From contig JAHDEX010000020.1 in the NCBI GenBank assembly GCA_020628545.1, positions 1-62,903 of the forward strand: a DNA stretch of 62,903 nucleotides, written 5' to 3'. Position numbers and translations under genes: made by a program. Origin of the DNA: Paracoccaceae bacterium. GTDB taxonomy: Bacteria > Pseudomonadota > Alphaproteobacteria > Rhodobacterales > Rhodobacteraceae. Shown piece after piece: positions 27,098-36,690 of the stretch. Position 1 is the stretch's first letter. Every line of letters starts with the position of its first letter. The notes below the pieces were generated by a model. The model was not told where the DNA came from. It searched no databases and saw only the letters and a list, made by a program, of their open reading frames with translations.

Positions 27098-27997
27098 ATG
27101 ATCCAATCCATGACAGCCTTCGCCAGTCGCACCGGGGCATACAAGGGAGCGTCCTGGACTTGGGAGGTGCGCAGTGTGAACGCGCGTGGCCTTGATGTGC
27201 GCCTGCGTTTGCCGGAAAGCCTGGACGGCCTAGAGGCAGAAATTCGTCGCCAGATTGGTGCGTTGATGAAGCGTGGCAACGTTAGCTTGTCACTGCGTTT
27301 GTCCCGCGATCAGGCCGAGGAAGGTCTTGTTATCGATGCCGGTCAATTGGATCGGGTCCTCACGGCGCTTGATCAGATTCAGGAACGCGCTTTTGCGATG
27401 GGCGTGACCTTGGGTCAGCCGACGGCAGCAGACGTCTTGTCGCACCGCGGAGTGGTGATTGCTGGCAGCACACAATCGACCGACGATGGCCTTGTCGACG
27501 CTTTGAAGGCGGATATTGCTCCCTTGCTGGAAGACCTATGCAGTATGCGCGCCAGCGAAGGGCAAGCGTTGTTGGCGGTTGTCGCGGGGCAGATTGACCG
27601 GATTGCGGTCCTCGTCACTGACGCAGCATCTTTGCTGGATGAACGCCGCGCGGCTGCGGCAACTGGTTTGAAAGATGCGATGCAGAGGGTTCTCGAAGAA
27701 GTTGCCGTAGATCAAGATCGTCTGGCGCAAGAGCTCGCAGTGCTCGTCGTTAAGTCGGATGTGACCGAGGAGATTGATCGCTTGAACGCGCACGTCGGCG
27801 CGGCGCGCGACCTTTTGAATCAGGCTGAGACAGAGGGTGCGCCGGTTGGTCGTAAGCTTGATTTTCTCAGTCAGGAGTTCAACCGTGAGGCAAACACCCT
27901 CTGCTCCAAATCGCAGCACGCGCCTTTGACCGCAATCGGGCTTGATCTGAAGACAGTGATCGATCAGATGCGCGAGCAGATTCAAAACGTGGAGTAG
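27098..27997 (+). CDS. yicC: YicC-family endoribonuclease-like protein
   Basis: A 299-residue YicC protein, conserved across bacteria. E. coli YicC has been implicated in small-RNA turnover and endoribonuclease activity. The N-terminal domain begins with the family opening MIQSMTAFASRTG and the WEVRSVNARGLDVRLRLPE segment. The C-terminal DUF1732 part ends with VGRKLDFLSQEFNREANTLCSKS, the best-conserved family stretch. Three bases separate it from gmk, the usual neighbour in alphaproteobacteria. Confidence 0.94.
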   Translation: MIQSMTAFASRTGAYKGASWTWEVRSVNARGLDVRLRLPESLDGLEAEIRRQIGALMKRGNVSLSLRLSRDQAEEGLVIDAGQLDRVLTALDQIQERAFAMGVTLGQPTAADVLSHRGVVIAGSTQSTDDGLVDALKADIAPLLEDLCSMRASEGQALLAVVAGQIDRIAVLVTDAASLLDERRAAAATGLKDAMQRVLEEVAVDQDRLAQELAVLVVKSDVTEEIDRLNAHVGAARDLLNQAETEGAPVGRKLDFLSQEFNREANTLCSKSQHAPLTAIGLDLKTVIDQMREQIQNVE

Positions 27998-28000
27998 GGC

Positions 28001-28639
28001 ATGGCGCGACGCGGACTTCTCATTATTCTGTCGTCCCCGTCCGGCACGGGGAAATCGACGCTCGCCCGTTCTTTGCGGGCATGGGACCCCAGTTTGCGTT
28101 TCTCGGTTTCCACAACGACGCGTGCGCCGCGTGACGGTGAAGTGGATGGCAAAGACTACTTTTTTGCCACCATTGAGGAATTCCAGCGTCAGGTTGCCGA
28201 TGGAGAAATGCTGGAACACGCGCGCGTATTCGAGAACTATTATGGTTCCCCCAAAGCACCGGTGGCAGAGGCGATTGAGGCGGGGCGCGATGTTCTTTTT
28301 GATATCGATTGGCAGGGGGCCCAGCAGATCAGCAACTCCGCCTTACGCGACCATGTCCTGTCGATTTTCCTGTTGCCGCCATCAATTCCCGAATTGCACA
28401 ACCGCCTTGTCAAACGCGGACAGGACGACGCTGAGGTAATTGCGCGTCGGATGCAGAAAAGCTGGGATGAGATCAGCCACTGGGACGGCTATGACTATGT
28501 GTTGGTCAATGACGACCTCGCGGAAACAGAGGCGCGGCTGAAAACAATTATCACCGCCGAACGCCTTCGCGCCAGTCAACAACCCGATTTGGTGCCGCAC
28601 GTGCGCAAGCTTCAATCCGAATTTGAGGATATGGAATGA
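28001..28639 (+). CDS. gmk: Guanylate kinase
   Basis: Phosphorylates GMP to GDP with ATP. The 212 residues include the P-loop [10 protein letters not shown] (11-20), the GMP-binding [19 protein letters not shown] segment and [14 protein letters not shown]. The lid arginine region is [23 protein letters not shown]. It follows yicC by three bases, and its TGA overlaps the next ATG (ATGA), making a yicC-gmk-carbonic anhydrase-phoR unit. Confidence 0.97.
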   Translation: MARRGLLIILSSPSGTGKSTLARSLRAWDPSLRFSVSTTTRAPRDGEVDGKDYFFATIEEFQRQVADGEMLEHARVFENYYGSPKAPVAEAIEAGRDVLFDIDWQGAQQISNSALRDHVLSIFLLPPSIPELHNRLVKRGQDDAEVIARRMQKSWDEISHWDGYDYVLVNDDLAETEARLKTIITAERLRASQQPDLVPHVRKLQSEFEDME

Positions 28640-29157
28640 TCTACGCTTTGGATGAGATTGCACCAAAAATTGACCCTGACGCCTGGGTCGCGCCGGGATG
28701 TCATGTGATTGGCAACGTGACCCTCGCCGCAGCGACATCTGTTTGGTTTGGCACCACGATCCGAGGCGACAACGAGCCAATCACCATCGGCGAGGGGAGC
28801 AACATTCAAGAGAACTGCGTTCTGCACACCGATCCCGGGTGTCCTCTGACGATAGGGGCCAACTGTACAATTGGCCATAAAGCTATGCTTCATGGGTGCA
28901 CTATCGGAGAGGGCAGTTTGATTGGAATGGGTGCGACCGTGTTGAATGGTGCGGTGATTGGCAAAAACTGCCTGATTGGCGCAGGCGCGCTGATCACTGA
29001 GAACAAGGTGATCCCCGACGGATCATTGGTCATGGGTGCGCCGGGCAAGGTCATCCGCGCGTTGGATGAGGCCGCAATCAATGGCCTGATGCAATCTGCA
29101 AAGCACTATCAGCAGAATGCGGCCCGGTTCCGGGCGGGGCTCAAGCCGCGCGACTGA
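28636..29157 (+). CDS. Gamma carbonic anhydrase-family hexapeptide protein
   Basis: A 173-residue left-handed beta-helix protein built from hexapeptide repeats (for example [32 protein letters not shown]). The three zinc-ligand histidines of the gamma carbonic anhydrase family are at H64 (CVLH), H81 (IGH) and H86 (MLH), so the metal site is complete. Many bacterial homologues (YrdA, PaaY, CaiE) show weak or redox-dependent activity, so hydration of CO2 is likely but unproven. It is coupled to gmk by ATGA and followed by phoR after four bases. Confidence 0.9.
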   Translation: MIYALDEIAPKIDPDAWVAPGCHVIGNVTLAAATSVWFGTTIRGDNEPITIGEGSNIQENCVLHTDPGCPLTIGANCTIGHKAMLHGCTIGEGSLIGMGATVLNGAVIGKNCLIGAGALITENKVIPDGSLVMGAPGKVIRALDEAAINGLMQSAKHYQQNAARFRAGLKPRD

Positions 29158-29161
29158 TGTA

Positions 29162-30196
29162 ATGGCAGATCTTCTTGCAAAGGCGATGGTGGCTGTCATG
29201 AAGTCGCCGCTGATGCTGATTGGACCAGAAAATCGCGTTCTGGTGCAGAACGAGGCGATGACCGAGCTTCTTAAGATCGATTTTCGGGGTCGGCAGTATA
29301 TTACCGCACTTAGACAACCTGCTGCGATTGATGCAGTCGCAAACGCTCAGAAGGACCATGTCACAAAATCAGCACGGTATGTCCTGCATGTCGGGACCCG
29401 CGACCGCATCTTTGAGCTGTCCGCAATTCCCGTTGATGGACATGTAATTGTTGCGTTCGAAGACCAGACGGCGGCGGAAGAAACACTATCGCTGCGCCGC
29501 GATTTTGTTGCGAACGTCAGCCACGAATTGCGCACGCCACTGACCGCGATCCTGGGCTTTATTGAGACGTTGCAAGGACCCGCCCGCGACGATGCGACCG
29601 CCCAGCAACGGTTCCTTGGGATTATGGCGACGGAGGCTGACCGGCTCAGGCGGTTGGTCGACGACCTATTGTCGCTCAGCCGTGTGGAGGAGTTAGAGCG
29701 CACGCGTCCGGTTGAGCCTGTTGATCTTGGCCTGATTGTCAGTCAGGCCACTGAATTGTTGGGCGCGCTCGCGGCGGACGCAGGCACCAAGTTGATTTCA
29801 AGGATTCCGAACGATCTTCCCAAAGTGCCGGGAGATGATGCGCAGCTTCAGCAAGTGCTGAACAATCTGATCGAAAACGCGATCAAGTACGGTGCGACGG
29901 ACGCAGGTATCGAAATTGCGCTCCATCCGCCAGCATTCGAGACTGCACTGCACCAGACGGCCATTCGGATGACTGTCACAGATCATGGCATCGGCATCCC
30001 CGCGCACCATTTGATTCGGCTGACAGAACGGTTCTACCGCGTCGATTTACACCGCTCTCGGGCACAGGGCGGGACCGGTCTGGGGCTGGCGATTGTGAAG
30101 CACATCACAAACCGCCATCGTGGAAAGCTTTTATTTGAAAGCGTTGAAGGGCAGGGGACAACTGTCACCCTTATGTTGCCTGTCGCTGTGACCTAG
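29162..30196 (+). CDS. phoR: Phosphate-responsive sensor histidine kinase PhoR (soluble form)
   Basis: A 344-residue kinase with an N-terminal PAS-like domain (about 12-105) and a HisKA domain with H121 in FVANVSHELRTPLTAI. The ATPase boxes are NNLIENAIKYG, DHGIGIP and GTGLGLAIV. Unlike enteric PhoR it shows no membrane helix, so it should sit in the cytoplasm and sense through Pst/PhoU contacts. ATG 29162 is four bases after the carbonic anhydrase stop. It precedes the Pho box and pst genes, and its partner phoB is at the far end of that operon. Confidence 0.93.
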   Translation: MADLLAKAMVAVMKSPLMLIGPENRVLVQNEAMTELLKIDFRGRQYITALRQPAAIDAVANAQKDHVTKSARYVLHVGTRDRIFELSAIPVDGHVIVAFEDQTAAEETLSLRRDFVANVSHELRTPLTAILGFIETLQGPARDDATAQQRFLGIMATEADRLRRLVDDLLSLSRVEELERTRPVEPVDLGLIVSQATELLGALAADAGTKLISRIPNDLPKVPGDDAQLQQVLNNLIENAIKYGATDAGIEIALHPPAFETALHQTAIRMTVTDHGIGIPAHHLIRLTERFYRVDLHRSRAQGGTGLGLAIVKHITNRHRGKLLFESVEGQGTTVTLMLPVAVT

Positions 30197-30219
30197 CCGC
30201 AAGATATAGGCCCAGCGGC

Positions 30220-30252
30220 CTGTCATAAAACTTTTACAAAACTGTCACAAAA
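30220..30252 (+). promoter_or_regulatory. Pho box of three tandem 11-bp repeats
   Basis: Three direct repeats in register: CTGTCATAAAA (30220-30230), CTTTTACAAAA (30231-30241) and CTGTCACAAAA (30242-30252). The first and third match the PhoB half-site CTGTCA(T/C)A almost exactly. They lie 84 bases before pstS and 23 bases after phoR, so the pst operon, including phoU and phoB, should be PhoB-activated. Confidence 0.92.
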
Positions 30253-30336
30253 GGTTGTTGTCGGCGGCCTAGGTCGGGCCGTGAAGAGGGCGATCCGCGT
30301 CTTCTGAAAATCAAGACTGACACACGGGAGATTTCG

Positions 30337-31365
30337 ATGTCGTCTATCAAAATGACTGCCTCTGTTCTGGCGATCACAGCTGTTTCCGCAACCGCCGCCA
30401 TGGCGCGCGACAATGTACAGGTCGCAGGCTCGTCAACTGTACTGCCATATGCGTCCATCGTGGCTGAAGTGTTCGGTGACAACACCGACTTCCCGGCTCC
30501 GGTTGTTGAATCTGGCGGTTCATCCGCTGGACTGAAGCGCTTCTGCGAAGGTGTGGGCGAAAACACAATCGACGTCGCCAATGCCTCCCGCGCGATCCGC
30601 GAAGCCGAAGTGGCAGCATGTGCGGAAAATGGTGTGACAGACATCATCGAAGTACGCATCGGTTACGACGGTATCGTGTTCGCCTCTCAGATTGGCGGAC
30701 CAGAGTTCACTGCCTTTGAACCAGCCGATATCTTCAACGCCTTGGCCCCGAAGGTTCTGGTCGATGGCGCACTGGTTGATAACCCTCACACGAAATGGTC
30801 CGATTTCAACGCTGACCTGCCCGATGCAGACATCCTTGCGTTCATTCCGGGGACCAAGCACGGCACACGCGAAGTGTTCGAAGAGAAAGTGATCGCAGTT
30901 GGTTGTGAAGAAACCGGCGCGATGGCGGCCATGATCGAAGCTGGCATGTCCGAAGACGACGCTGAAGATGCGTGTCTTGCGGTGCGCGGCGACGGTCTGT
31001 CTGTCGACATCGACGGTGACTACACAGAGACGCTAGCGCGCATCGACGCAAACCCGAACGGCATCGGCGTTTTCGGTCTGGCGTTCTACGAGAACAACAC
31101 CGACAAGCTGAAAGTAGCGACCATGTCCGGTGTGGCACCGTCGACGGAAACCATTTCAACTGGTGAATACCCCGTGTCGCGTCCGCTCTACTTCTACATC
31201 AAGAAGGCGCACATTGGCGTCATCCCGGGTCTGAAAGAATACGCGCAGTTCTTTGTGGCTGACGAAGTAGCTGGCCCAGACGGTCCGCTAGCGGCCTATG
31301 GCCTTGTGTCCGACCCAGAGCTGGCCGAGACACAGGCGATGATCGACGCTGAAGATACGATGTAA
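30337..31365 (+). CDS. pstS: Phosphate-binding protein PstS
   Basis: Periplasmic phosphate receptor of the Pst importer, 342 residues. A signal peptide ends near AMA (about residue 22). The mature chain begins with the phosphate loop VQVAGSSTVLPYA, and the second loop is ESGGSSAGLKRFC. The third loop is visible in GTKHGTREVFEEK. It belongs to the longer PstS type common in marine alphaproteobacteria. It is first behind the Pho box and is separated from pstC by a hairpin that would favour its higher expression. Confidence 0.95.
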   Translation: MSSIKMTASVLAITAVSATAAMARDNVQVAGSSTVLPYASIVAEVFGDNTDFPAPVVESGGSSAGLKRFCEGVGENTIDVANASRAIREAEVAACAENGVTDIIEVRIGYDGIVFASQIGGPEFTAFEPADIFNALAPKVLVDGALVDNPHTKWSDFNADLPDADILAFIPGTKHGTREVFEEKVIAVGCEETGAMAAMIEAGMSEDDAEDACLAVRGDGLSVDIDGDYTETLARIDANPNGIGVFGLAFYENNTDKLKVATMSGVAPSTETISTGEYPVSRPLYFYIKKAHIGVIPGLKEYAQFFVADEVAGPDGPLAAYGLVSDPELAETQAMIDAEDTM

Positions 31366-31374
31366 GTGAACGCG

Positions 31375-31412
31375 GGTGGTCCAGTTTTAGCTGGGCCACC
31401 ACACCCGTTTTG
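31375..31412 (+). terminator. Hairpin attenuator between pstS and pstC
   Basis: GGTGGTCCAG (31375-31384) pairs with CTGGGCCACC (31391-31400), 10 bp with one G-U pair and a TTTTAG loop, followed by ACACCCGTTTT. It starts nine bases after the pstS stop. It is probably a partial terminator that leaves PstS in excess. Confidence 0.7.
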
Positions 31413-31483
31413 TGGTTAACACGCGCACAAGACGGGAGCTGGCGTATGCAAACGCGCTGCAGCTGTCCGAAGTGGGGATAGAC

Positions 31484-32959
31484 ATGTCGAACCTTCTTAT
31501 TATTGGCATCGTTCTGATTTTGGGTGCTGTGGGTTTTCTGCTGGGGCGCCAACGTGCGCTTGCCGCAGCAGGGGGTGACGCGCGAAACCTGCATTCGTTG
31601 CCGAAATATTACGGGGCCAACGTCGGGCTGAATGCCATCGTACCAGCTTTCGGTGTCCTGATTGTCTGGCTTCTGGCGCAACCGCTTCTGGTGAACGCGA
31701 ATGTGTCTGGCATGCTGGATGAAGGGGCGAGTGCGGGGGCGCGTAATCTTTTAATGGCCGACGTTCGTCGTGTCGCAGATGGTCTGGATACCGCGGTGTC
31801 GCAGGGTGCCTTGACGGCTGAAGGTGCGGCGAACCTTGGGACAGACACAGATAACGTGCGTGAGATCCTCGCCGATGTCGGCGTGGCACTCGGGTCCGAA
31901 GTGACGGCTCAGACACTTAGCGCTGCGCAACGCTACCGCGCGATGTCGGCGACGGGGAATATCTGGAAAACGATCATTGTGATCGCAGCCTCTCTCGCAG
32001 GTCTTGCACTCGCCTTCATGGTGACAAAACCAAGCTTCCGCGCGCGCAACATCGTTGAAACTGGCGTGCTGGCCGTGCTGATTTTCGCGGCCTCGATCGC
32101 GATCATGACGACCGTCGGCATTGTGTTGTCGCTGGTGTTCAACACGATCGAGTTCTTCCGCCTCTACGCTGCCTCAGAGTTCTTCTTTGGCCTGCGCTGG
32201 AACCCGAGCTTTTCCGGCCGCGGCGGCGGGTCTGAGCTGGGAATTATCCCGCTTCTTTGGGGCACACTTTACATCTCGCTTGTTGCTTTGATCGTTGCGG
32301 TGCCGCTGGGCCTTTTCGCGGCGATCTATTTGTCGGAATACGCGTCCAAAGGTGTGCGCGCTTTTGCCAAACCATTGCTGGAAGTTCTCGCGGGTATTCC
32401 GACCATCGTTTATGGTCTTTTTGCCCTGCTCACGGTCGGCCCGCTACTGGTCGAAGTCTTTGGCGAAGGCGGCTTTCTTGGTGTCAGCTGGATGGCAGGC
32501 GGGACGGCGGTGATGACAGCAGGCCTTGTGATGGGGATCATGTTGATCCCGTTTGTCAGTTCCCTGTCTGACGACATTATCAATGCGGTGCCTCAGTCTT
32601 TGCGGGACGGGTCTTATGGCCTTGGCGCGACTAAATCTGAAACCGTCAAGCAGGTTGTCTTGCCTGCGGCTTTGCCTGGCATTGTGGGCGCGATCCTACT
32701 TGCCGCCTCGCGGGCTATTGGTGAGACAATGATCGTTGTGCTTGGGGCAGGGGCCGCGGCCCGGTTGAGCCTCAATCCATTTGACGCGATGACAACGGTC
32801 ACCGCCAAGATCGTCAGTCAGTTGACTGGCGACAGTGACTTTGCCTCACCCGAAGCGCTTGTGGCCTTCGCACTTGGCATCACACTCTTTGTTATCACTT
32901 TGGCGCTGAACGTCTTCGCGCTCTACATCGTTCGCAAGTACCGGGAGCAGTACGACTAA
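31484..32959 (+). CDS. pstC: Phosphate ABC permease PstC
   Basis: Membrane subunit of the Pst importer, 491 residues and much longer than E. coli PstC (319). Two N-terminal helices (about 4-21 and 47-68) frame an extra region of about 85 residues before the usual six-helix permease. That part carries the coupling loop VPQSLRDGSYGLGATKSETV with the EAA motif region LPAALPGIVGAILLAASRAIGET. ATG 31484 follows GTGGGGA; an upstream in-frame ATG (31412) lies in the hairpin. The stop overlaps pstA by TAATG. Confidence 0.94.
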   Translation: MSNLLIIGIVLILGAVGFLLGRQRALAAAGGDARNLHSLPKYYGANVGLNAIVPAFGVLIVWLLAQPLLVNANVSGMLDEGASAGARNLLMADVRRVADGLDTAVSQGALTAEGAANLGTDTDNVREILADVGVALGSEVTAQTLSAAQRYRAMSATGNIWKTIIVIAASLAGLALAFMVTKPSFRARNIVETGVLAVLIFAASIAIMTTVGIVLSLVFNTIEFFRLYAASEFFFGLRWNPSFSGRGGGSELGIIPLLWGTLYISLVALIVAVPLGLFAAIYLSEYASKGVRAFAKPLLEVLAGIPTIVYGLFALLTVGPLLVEVFGEGGFLGVSWMAGGTAVMTAGLVMGIMLIPFVSSLSDDIINAVPQSLRDGSYGLGATKSETVKQVVLPAALPGIVGAILLAASRAIGETMIVVLGAGAAARLSLNPFDAMTTVTAKIVSQLTGDSDFASPEALVAFALGITLFVITLALNVFALYIVRKYREQYD

Positions 32960-34287
32960 TGACTGATGCGACTGTGACACCACCTATGCGCGCCAAAGGC
33001 AAATCGCTGATGGCAGATGACGCGCGGACCCAAAAGCGCAACGCGGCTGAAAGACGGTTTAAGGCTTATGGCATCATCGCGATCCTTGTTGGTCTGTCGT
33101 TTCTGGTATTTCTGGCCACTTCGATCCTGCGCAATGGCATTCCGGCCTTCACCCAAACGGTCGTGCAGGTTGAATTCACGCTGACTCAGGAAGAGTTTGA
33201 CGCGGCAGAAGGCACGTTGCTCAAAACATCTGCCTATACGGACGTTTTCGTTTCCAAACTGACGGAACAAGTGAGCGCTCAGGGCCTTGATGTTGAGGTT
33301 GATGGCAAAGCTGTTGAGCGCCTTCTTGGGAAGGTGGGCGGCGACCTGCGGGAGTTCTACAAGGAAAATCCGGATCAGATTGGTCAACCCGCTCAATTCC
33401 AGCTTGCCGCCGCTTCCCGTGTGGAACGCTATCTGCAAGGTAAACTTACGCGCGACATGGTGGTTGACGGGCGTTTCCTCGAAAAAACCGACCTCGACAT
33501 CGTCGATGCGCTGGTTGATGCCGGCATCATCACGAGCGCTTTCGACTGGAATTTTATCACCGGCACGGACACGGGCGTCGATAACCCGGGTGGGGCTGGG
33601 ATAGGGGCATCCGTCATCGGGTCATTCTTCATGATGCTGGTCGTGCTTTTCCTGTCGCTGCCCATCGGTGTTGCAGCGTCGATCTACCTTGAAGAGTTTG
33701 CGCCGAAAAACCGGTTCACGGATCTGATTGAAGTGAATATCTCAAACCTCGCGGCGGTGCCGTCGATTGTGTTTGGTATTCTGGGCCTCGCTGTCTTCAT
33801 TCAGTTCGCCCACTTGCCGCAGTCGGCACCACTTGTTGGTGGGCTCGTTCTGACGCTCATGACTCTTCCAACCATCGTGATCTCGACCCGCGCTTCTTTG
33901 AAAGCCGTGCCGCCGTCGATCCGCGATGCGGCACTCGGGGTAGGAGCGTCTAAGATGCAATCAGTGTTCCACCACGTGTTGCCTTTGGCGATGCCCGGTA
34001 TCCTGACGGGCACCATCATCGGTTTGGCACAGGCCCTGGGTGAAACGGCCCCGCTTCTGTTGATCGGCATGGTCGGCTTTGTCGCGCGTGAATACCCCGA
34101 CGGATTGGCATCAGGCCTGCTCGACCCGAACTCGGCCATGCCTGCGCAGATCTACACCTGGGCCGCACGATCCGATGAGGCCTTCTTTGAAAAAGCCTGG
34201 GGCGGTATCATCGTTCTGCTGCTGTTTCTTATGACAATGAACATCATCGCCATCATCCTGCGCCGCAGGTTTGAGCGCCGCTGGTAA
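32959..34287 (+). CDS. pstA: Phosphate ABC permease PstA with large N-terminal extension
   Basis: Second Pst membrane subunit, 442 residues against 296 in E. coli. The extra 150 or so residues lie between the first helix (about 36-55) and the permease core, and match the DUF3333-type extension of proteobacterial PstA. The permease core has [27 protein letters not shown], the coupling loop [20 protein letters not shown] and [25 protein letters not shown]. It is coupled to pstC and followed by pstB after 14 bases. Confidence 0.94.
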   Translation: MTDATVTPPMRAKGKSLMADDARTQKRNAAERRFKAYGIIAILVGLSFLVFLATSILRNGIPAFTQTVVQVEFTLTQEEFDAAEGTLLKTSAYTDVFVSKLTEQVSAQGLDVEVDGKAVERLLGKVGGDLREFYKENPDQIGQPAQFQLAAASRVERYLQGKLTRDMVVDGRFLEKTDLDIVDALVDAGIITSAFDWNFITGTDTGVDNPGGAGIGASVIGSFFMMLVVLFLSLPIGVAASIYLEEFAPKNRFTDLIEVNISNLAAVPSIVFGILGLAVFIQFAHLPQSAPLVGGLVLTLMTLPTIVISTRASLKAVPPSIRDAALGVGASKMQSVFHHVLPLAMPGILTGTIIGLAQALGETAPLLLIGMVGFVAREYPDGLASGLLDPNSAMPAQIYTWAARSDEAFFEKAWGGIIVLLLFLMTMNIIAIILRRRFERRW

Positions 34288-34301
34288 AAAAGGATAGGCA
34301 G

Positions 34302-35102
34302 ATGGATGACTACTACACAACGGACCGCAAAATGAGCACCATGCAAGACACCAAAATCGCCGCAAGCGGTGTGCAGGTCTATTACGCAGACAACCACGCC
34401 ATCAAGGATGTGAATGTCGACATTGGCGACAAGACCGTCACGGCATTCATCGGCCCTTCGGGTTGCGGCAAGTCCACTTTCTTGCGCTGTCTCAACAGGA
34501 TGAACGACACAATTGATATTTGTCGCGTCGAAGGCGACATCAAGATTGATGGCGAGGATATCTACGACAAGAAGGTCGATCCGGTACAGCTGCGCGCCAA
34601 AGTGGGCATGGTCTTCCAGAAGCCCAATCCGTTTCCGAAGTCGATCTATGACAACGTCGCATACGGACCAAAAATTCATGGCCTCGCATCGTCCAAGGCG
34701 GATCTGGATAACATCGTTGAAAAGGCCCTGCGCCGCGGCGCGATCTGGGATGAGGTGAAAGATCGCCTGCATGCGCCGGGCACCGGACTGTCCGGCGGCC
34801 AGCAGCAACGGCTATGTATTGCACGTGCTGTTGCGACCGAGCCCGAAGTATTGCTTATGGATGAGCCTTGTTCTGCGCTCGACCCGATTGCAACCGCGCA
34901 GGTTGAGGAATTGATCGACGAATTGCGCCAGAACTATGCGGTTGTGATTGTCACACACTCCATGCAGCAGGCCGCGCGGGTTAGTCAGAAAACCGCGTTT
35001 TTCCACCTCGGTAACCTGGTGGAATACGATGACACCGATACAATTTTTACAAATCCGAAAGATCCGCGGACCGAGAGCTATATCTCTGGCCGGATCGGAT
35101 AA
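34302..35102 (+). CDS. pstB: Phosphate ABC ATPase PstB
   Basis: ATPase of the Pst importer, 266 residues, also part of the PhoR-signalling complex. Walker A is GPSGCGKST and the PstB-specific segment [10 protein letters not shown] follows directly. The Q loop [21 protein letters not shown], signature LSGGQQQRL and Walker [14 protein letters not shown] are intact, and the switch His lies in [13 protein letters not shown] 34302 has AAGGA eight bases upstream; ATG codons at 34332 and 34341 are alternatives. Confidence 0.97.
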   Translation: MDDYYTTDRKMSTMQDTKIAASGVQVYYADNHAIKDVNVDIGDKTVTAFIGPSGCGKSTFLRCLNRMNDTIDICRVEGDIKIDGEDIYDKKVDPVQLRAKVGMVFQKPNPFPKSIYDNVAYGPKIHGLASSKADLDNIVEKALRRGAIWDEVKDRLHAPGTGLSGGQQQRLCIARAVATEPEVLLMDEPCSALDPIATAQVEELIDELRQNYAVVIVTHSMQQAARVSQKTAFFHLGNLVEYDDTDTIFTNPKDPRTESYISGRIG

Positions 35103-35112
35103 GGACAGACTG

Positions 35113-35820
35113 ATGAACGAACATATTTCATCCGCCTACGACCGTGATCTTGAACAACTTCAAACACTTGTCATCAAGATGGGCGGTTTGGTGGAAGCCG
35201 CGATCCTAAGTTCGGCTGAGGCGCTGGCAAAGCGCGACGTAGAACTGGCAGAGCAAGTGCGGGCAGGGGACAAGTCCATCGACGCCCTTGAAATGCAGAT
35301 CAACGAGGAGGCGGCCAGGATCATCGCGTTGCGCGCGCCTGTGTCGAAAGATTTGCGCTCTATTCTGACGACGTTGCGCATTGCAGCCTCGCTTGAGCGT
35401 GTGGGTGACTACGCGAAAAACATCGCGAAACGCACATCGACACTGGTCGATATTCCCGCAATCCAAGGCGCCGACACAGCACTGCGACGGATGAGCAAAG
35501 AAGTTCAGGTAATGTTGAAAGACGCGCTCGATGCATATCTGCGCCGGGACGCGGTCCTGTCGGAAGAGGTGCGTCAGCGGGATCTCGAAGTTGATCAGAT
35601 GTATAATGCGCTGTTCCGAGAGTTTCTGACCTTCATGATGGAAGACCCGCGCAACATTACGGCCTGCATGCACCTGCATTTCATGGCCAAGAACGTGGAG
35701 CGTATGGGCGATCTTGTGACAAATATGGCCGAACAGGTGATCTACTTGTCCACCGGGGAAATGCCTGATGAAAGCCGCCCGAAGGACGACCAGACCGCAT
35801 TTGTCAGTGCGCCGGACTAA
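35113..35820 (+). CDS. phoU: Phosphate signalling protein PhoU
   Basis: A 235-residue protein that restrains PhoR signalling when phosphate is plentiful and limits Pst activity. It has two three-helix bundles. Each carries the metal-cluster motif seen in the family, ExxxD-type repeats around DKSIDALEMQINEEAARI and RDLEVDQMYNALFREF, and LRIAASLERVGDYAKNIAKR marks the first bundle. The start is 10 bases after pstB. A longer frame upstream merely overlaps pstB. Confidence 0.96.
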   Translation: MNEHISSAYDRDLEQLQTLVIKMGGLVEAAILSSAEALAKRDVELAEQVRAGDKSIDALEMQINEEAARIIALRAPVSKDLRSILTTLRIAASLERVGDYAKNIAKRTSTLVDIPAIQGADTALRRMSKEVQVMLKDALDAYLRRDAVLSEEVRQRDLEVDQMYNALFREFLTFMMEDPRNITACMHLHFMAKNVERMGDLVTNMAEQVIYLSTGEMPDESRPKDDQTAFVSAPD

Positions 35821-35838
35821 GTTGGTCGGAGAAAACCA

Positions 35839-36525
35839 ATGTCCCACGAAGCTCATGTGTTGGTAGTCGACGACGAGGCTGCACAACGTGAAATGCTTGT
35901 CTACAACATCGAGGCCGAAGGCTATCGGACGTCTCGTGCGGAAAACGGCGAAGATGCTCTGGTTGCCGTTGCGGAAGATCCACCGGACGTGATTGTCCTT
36001 GATTGGATGATGCCACGCTTGTCCGGCATTGAAGTGTGCCGGCGGTTAAAGGTGAAACCAGAGACGCGCGACATACCGGTGATCATGCTGTCTGCACGGT
36101 CTGAAGAAGTTGACAAAGTCCGGGGGCTAGAGACCGGTGCGGATGATTACGTCGTTAAGCCGTACTCTGTGACCGAGCTGATGGCGCGACTACGTGCGCA
36201 GCTGCGCCGCGTGCGTCCTGCGACCGTTGGGCAGTTGCTGACGTATGATGACATTGTGCTGGATTCTGAGACGCACCGTGTCACGCGAGGCGAAGACAGC
36301 ATCAAGCTTGGACCGACGGAATTTCGACTGCTCAGCACGTTTATGGAGAAACCAGGCCGCGTGTGGTCGCGTGACCAACTGCTGGACCGTGTTTGGGGCC
36401 GTGACGTTTACGTTGATACGCGGACCGTCGATGTTCATGTGGGACGACTGCGCAAAGCGCTGACGAAGGCTGGTGGCGGCGATCCGGTGCGTACGGTCAG
36501 GGGTGCTGGCTACGCCCTCGGGTAA
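35839..36525 (+). CDS. phoB: Phosphate regulon response regulator PhoB
   Basis: OmpR-family regulator that binds Pho boxes when phosphorylated by PhoR. The 228 residues have a receiver domain (acidic D11/D12, phospho-site D55 in VIVLDWMMPR, lysine in YVVKPYS) and a winged-helix DNA-binding domain (KLGPTEFRLLSTFMEKPGRVWSR ... TVDVHVGRLRKAL). It is the last gene of the pst operon, so it is in a PhoB-positive feedback loop through the Pho box in front of pstS. Confidence 0.97.
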   Translation: MSHEAHVLVVDDEAAQREMLVYNIEAEGYRTSRAENGEDALVAVAEDPPDVIVLDWMMPRLSGIEVCRRLKVKPETRDIPVIMLSARSEEVDKVRGLETGADDYVVKPYSVTELMARLRAQLRRVRPATVGQLLTYDDIVLDSETHRVTRGEDSIKLGPTEFRLLSTFMEKPGRVWSRDQLLDRVWGRDVYVDTRTVDVHVGRLRKALTKAGGGDPVRTVRGAGYALG

Positions 36526-36690
36526 TCGTATAATCAGTATTATGTAATATCGCATATGATGGGGAAAGAAGCGCTGTGCTTTCCGAGCGCGTCTATGATG
36601 AGTGTCTAAAACGATATTGGTCGCCTATGGCATCGCGCATTGCGTGTTTTCCGTTGTAACCGAACGGCTTGCACTGTTAATGAATACGTC

